DNA of 32,455 bases from Cytophagales bacterium (GTDB taxonomy: Bacteria > Bacteroidota > Bacteroidia > Cytophagales > Cytophagaceae), in NCBI GenBank assembly GCA_013297765.1, contig JAAFID010000019.1, positions 1-32,455 of the forward strand, written 5' to 3'. The notes under the pieces are model-generated. The model was not told where the DNA came from. It saw only the letters and a program-made list of their open reading frames with translations, and did not search any database. The translations under genes were made by a program, and so were the position numbers. The stretch's first letter is position 1. The number at the start of each line of letters is the position of its first letter. Shown piece by piece: positions 31,872-32,455 of the stretch.

Positions 31872-32135
31872 TTAAAATATCATTTCTTTTAAATCTCTTC
31901 TGCATATTGCCAATTGATTTACAAAGTCTTTTTCATCAATCGCTATTGCTGTTTTCAATACATCTTCTATATATATTCGTTCAGAAAATTGCACAATACG
32001 AATGGTGGAGAACATGTATTTTTTACCCATAATTTTCAATTCTTCAAAAGCAGTTTTATCAATAATCTTAAAATAGCAGCCATCGTTCAACTTTCGATAT
32101 TGGGGAAATAGAGGTTTGTAAAATTTCGTTTCCAT
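31872..32135 (-). CDS. Hypothetical 87-residue protein coupled to the ArfB-like gene
   Basis: Starts METKFYKPLFPQYRKLNDGC and ends LAICRRDLKEMIF. I do not recognise a family. The protein is basic and mixed alpha/beta, with SERIYIEDVLKTAIAIDE in the second half. The ATG shares one base with the upstream TAA stop (TAATG), so it is almost certainly translated with the ArfB-like gene. No signal peptide or membrane segment. The coupling is the best evidence that it is real. A role in ribosome rescue or RNA metabolism is only a guess. Confidence 0.6.
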   Translation of the reverse strand: METKFYKPLFPQYRKLNDGCYFKIIDKTAFEELKIMGKKYMFSTIRIVQFSERIYIEDVLKTAIAIDEKDFVNQLAICRRDLKEMIF

Positions 32136-32455
32136 TATTCTTCGGTAGTATCAGGTCGTTTTCGATTGATTTTTGTTGTTTTTCTAATGGTTTTGGTAGT
32201 TAATCTTTTCACCACAGAAGTGTAGGTTGCCTTTGTAGAAGTGCGTCTTTTCTGCACTATAAAGCAACTAGCAATCAACTTATAAAATTTTTCCAATGCC
32301 AATGTTTTATTGGCCAATTGTCCTCTTGCTTCCTCGCACACCACCCGAAGCTGCCCGTCGGCATTGAGTTTTGAACCTAGTTTGCGTATGATAATTTCTT
32401 TCTGCACCTCATCTACACAATAGGACACTGCTGGCGACCAGTACAGCTCTACTTT
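32135..32455 (-). CDS. arfB: ArfB-like (YaeJ/ICT1) peptidyl-tRNA hydrolase, 5' end outside the window
   Basis: Only the C-terminal 106 residues are inside the window; the frame is open to the right edge. The visible sequence begins KVELYWSP, then IIIRKLGSKLNADGQLRVVC, EEARGQLANKTLALEKFYKL and a basic tail (QKRRTSTKATYTSVVKRLTT and following). This is the RF-1-like domain and positively charged tail of ArfB/YaeJ, which enters the empty mRNA channel to release stalled ribosomes. The GGQ motif is expected just upstream, outside the window. A GTG within the window should not be taken as the start, since the homology runs to the edge. It is followed by the coupled small gene. Confidence 0.85.
   Translation of the reverse strand, partial: KVELYWSPAVSYCVDEVQKEIIIRKLGSKLNADGQLRVVCEEARGQLANKTLALEKFYKLIASCFIVQKRRTSTKATYTSVVKRLTTKTIRKTTKINRKRPDTTEE

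Noticed and set aside
1-32455. tRNA, rRNA, CRISPR arrays, insertion sequences
   Set aside because: I looked for T-loop/anticodon patterns, direct repeats with regular spacers, and transposase motifs, and saw none apart from the recombinase relic.

Overview
The window is AT-rich chromosomal DNA from a member of the Bacteroidota, most likely an environmental lineage near Chitinophagales or Saprospirales (the lineage is inference). The evidence for the phylum is consistent: three secreted proteins carry C-terminal type IX secretion (T9SS) sorting domains, there is a PorP/SprF-family outer-membrane protein and a PorE-like TPR/beta-propeller/OmpA protein, an IPExxxVDY-family gene sits directly before pyk, there is a Bacteroidota-type histone H1-like gene, and a -33/-7 promoter of the Bacteroidota type (TTTG, 19 bases, TAnnTTTG) lies before mpl. 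Several genes appear to start with TTG. I found no tRNA, rRNA, CRISPR array or intact mobile element.

Layout. 1-560: decayed DNA with a frameshifted tyrosine recombinase remnant. 564-2108 (-): dnaB helicase. 2278-5460 (+): mpl (murein peptide recycling), a DnaQ-like exonuclease and pfkB. 5617-7289 (+): a tight four-gene cluster (SRPBCC protein, DUF2805/TIGR03643 protein, SDR-fold protein without the catalytic Tyr, and a 45-residue DUF2256 zinc-ribbon protein). 7297-9861 (-): rnc, fabF, acpP. 10161-12009 (+): IPExxxVDY gene and pyk. 12102-15058 (+): M42 aminopeptidase, a small unknown gene and an HtrA-type protease. 15195-21386 (+): envelope genes, namely the PorE-like protein, an LpxL-like acyltransferase, a fatty acid desaturase, a DUF2279 protein and a PorP/SprF-like protein. 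21518-25553 (-): pdhB, a histone H1-like gene, an alpha-oxoamine synthase and rarA. 25795-29269 (+): a secreted three-gene module with a propeller protein and two cupredoxin/multicopper-oxidase-like proteins. 29483-32455 (-): a large PA14/FN3 surface protein, a small unknown gene and the C-terminal part of an ArfB-like ribosome-rescue hydrolase running off the right edge.

Most of the window is core housekeeping (replication, glycolysis, fatty acid synthesis, RNA processing, cell envelope). The parts most worth following up are the cluster at 5617-7289, whose gene set I associate with cryptochrome/photolyase loci although none is visible here, and the 25795-29269 module. In that module one cupredoxin protein keeps HxH copper motifs but has lost the usual type 1 copper Cys and His, while its translationally coupled partner has a complete type 1 site. 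Strong intrinsic hairpins separate transcription units, including a perfect 28-bp stem between two convergent operons at 21443-21500.
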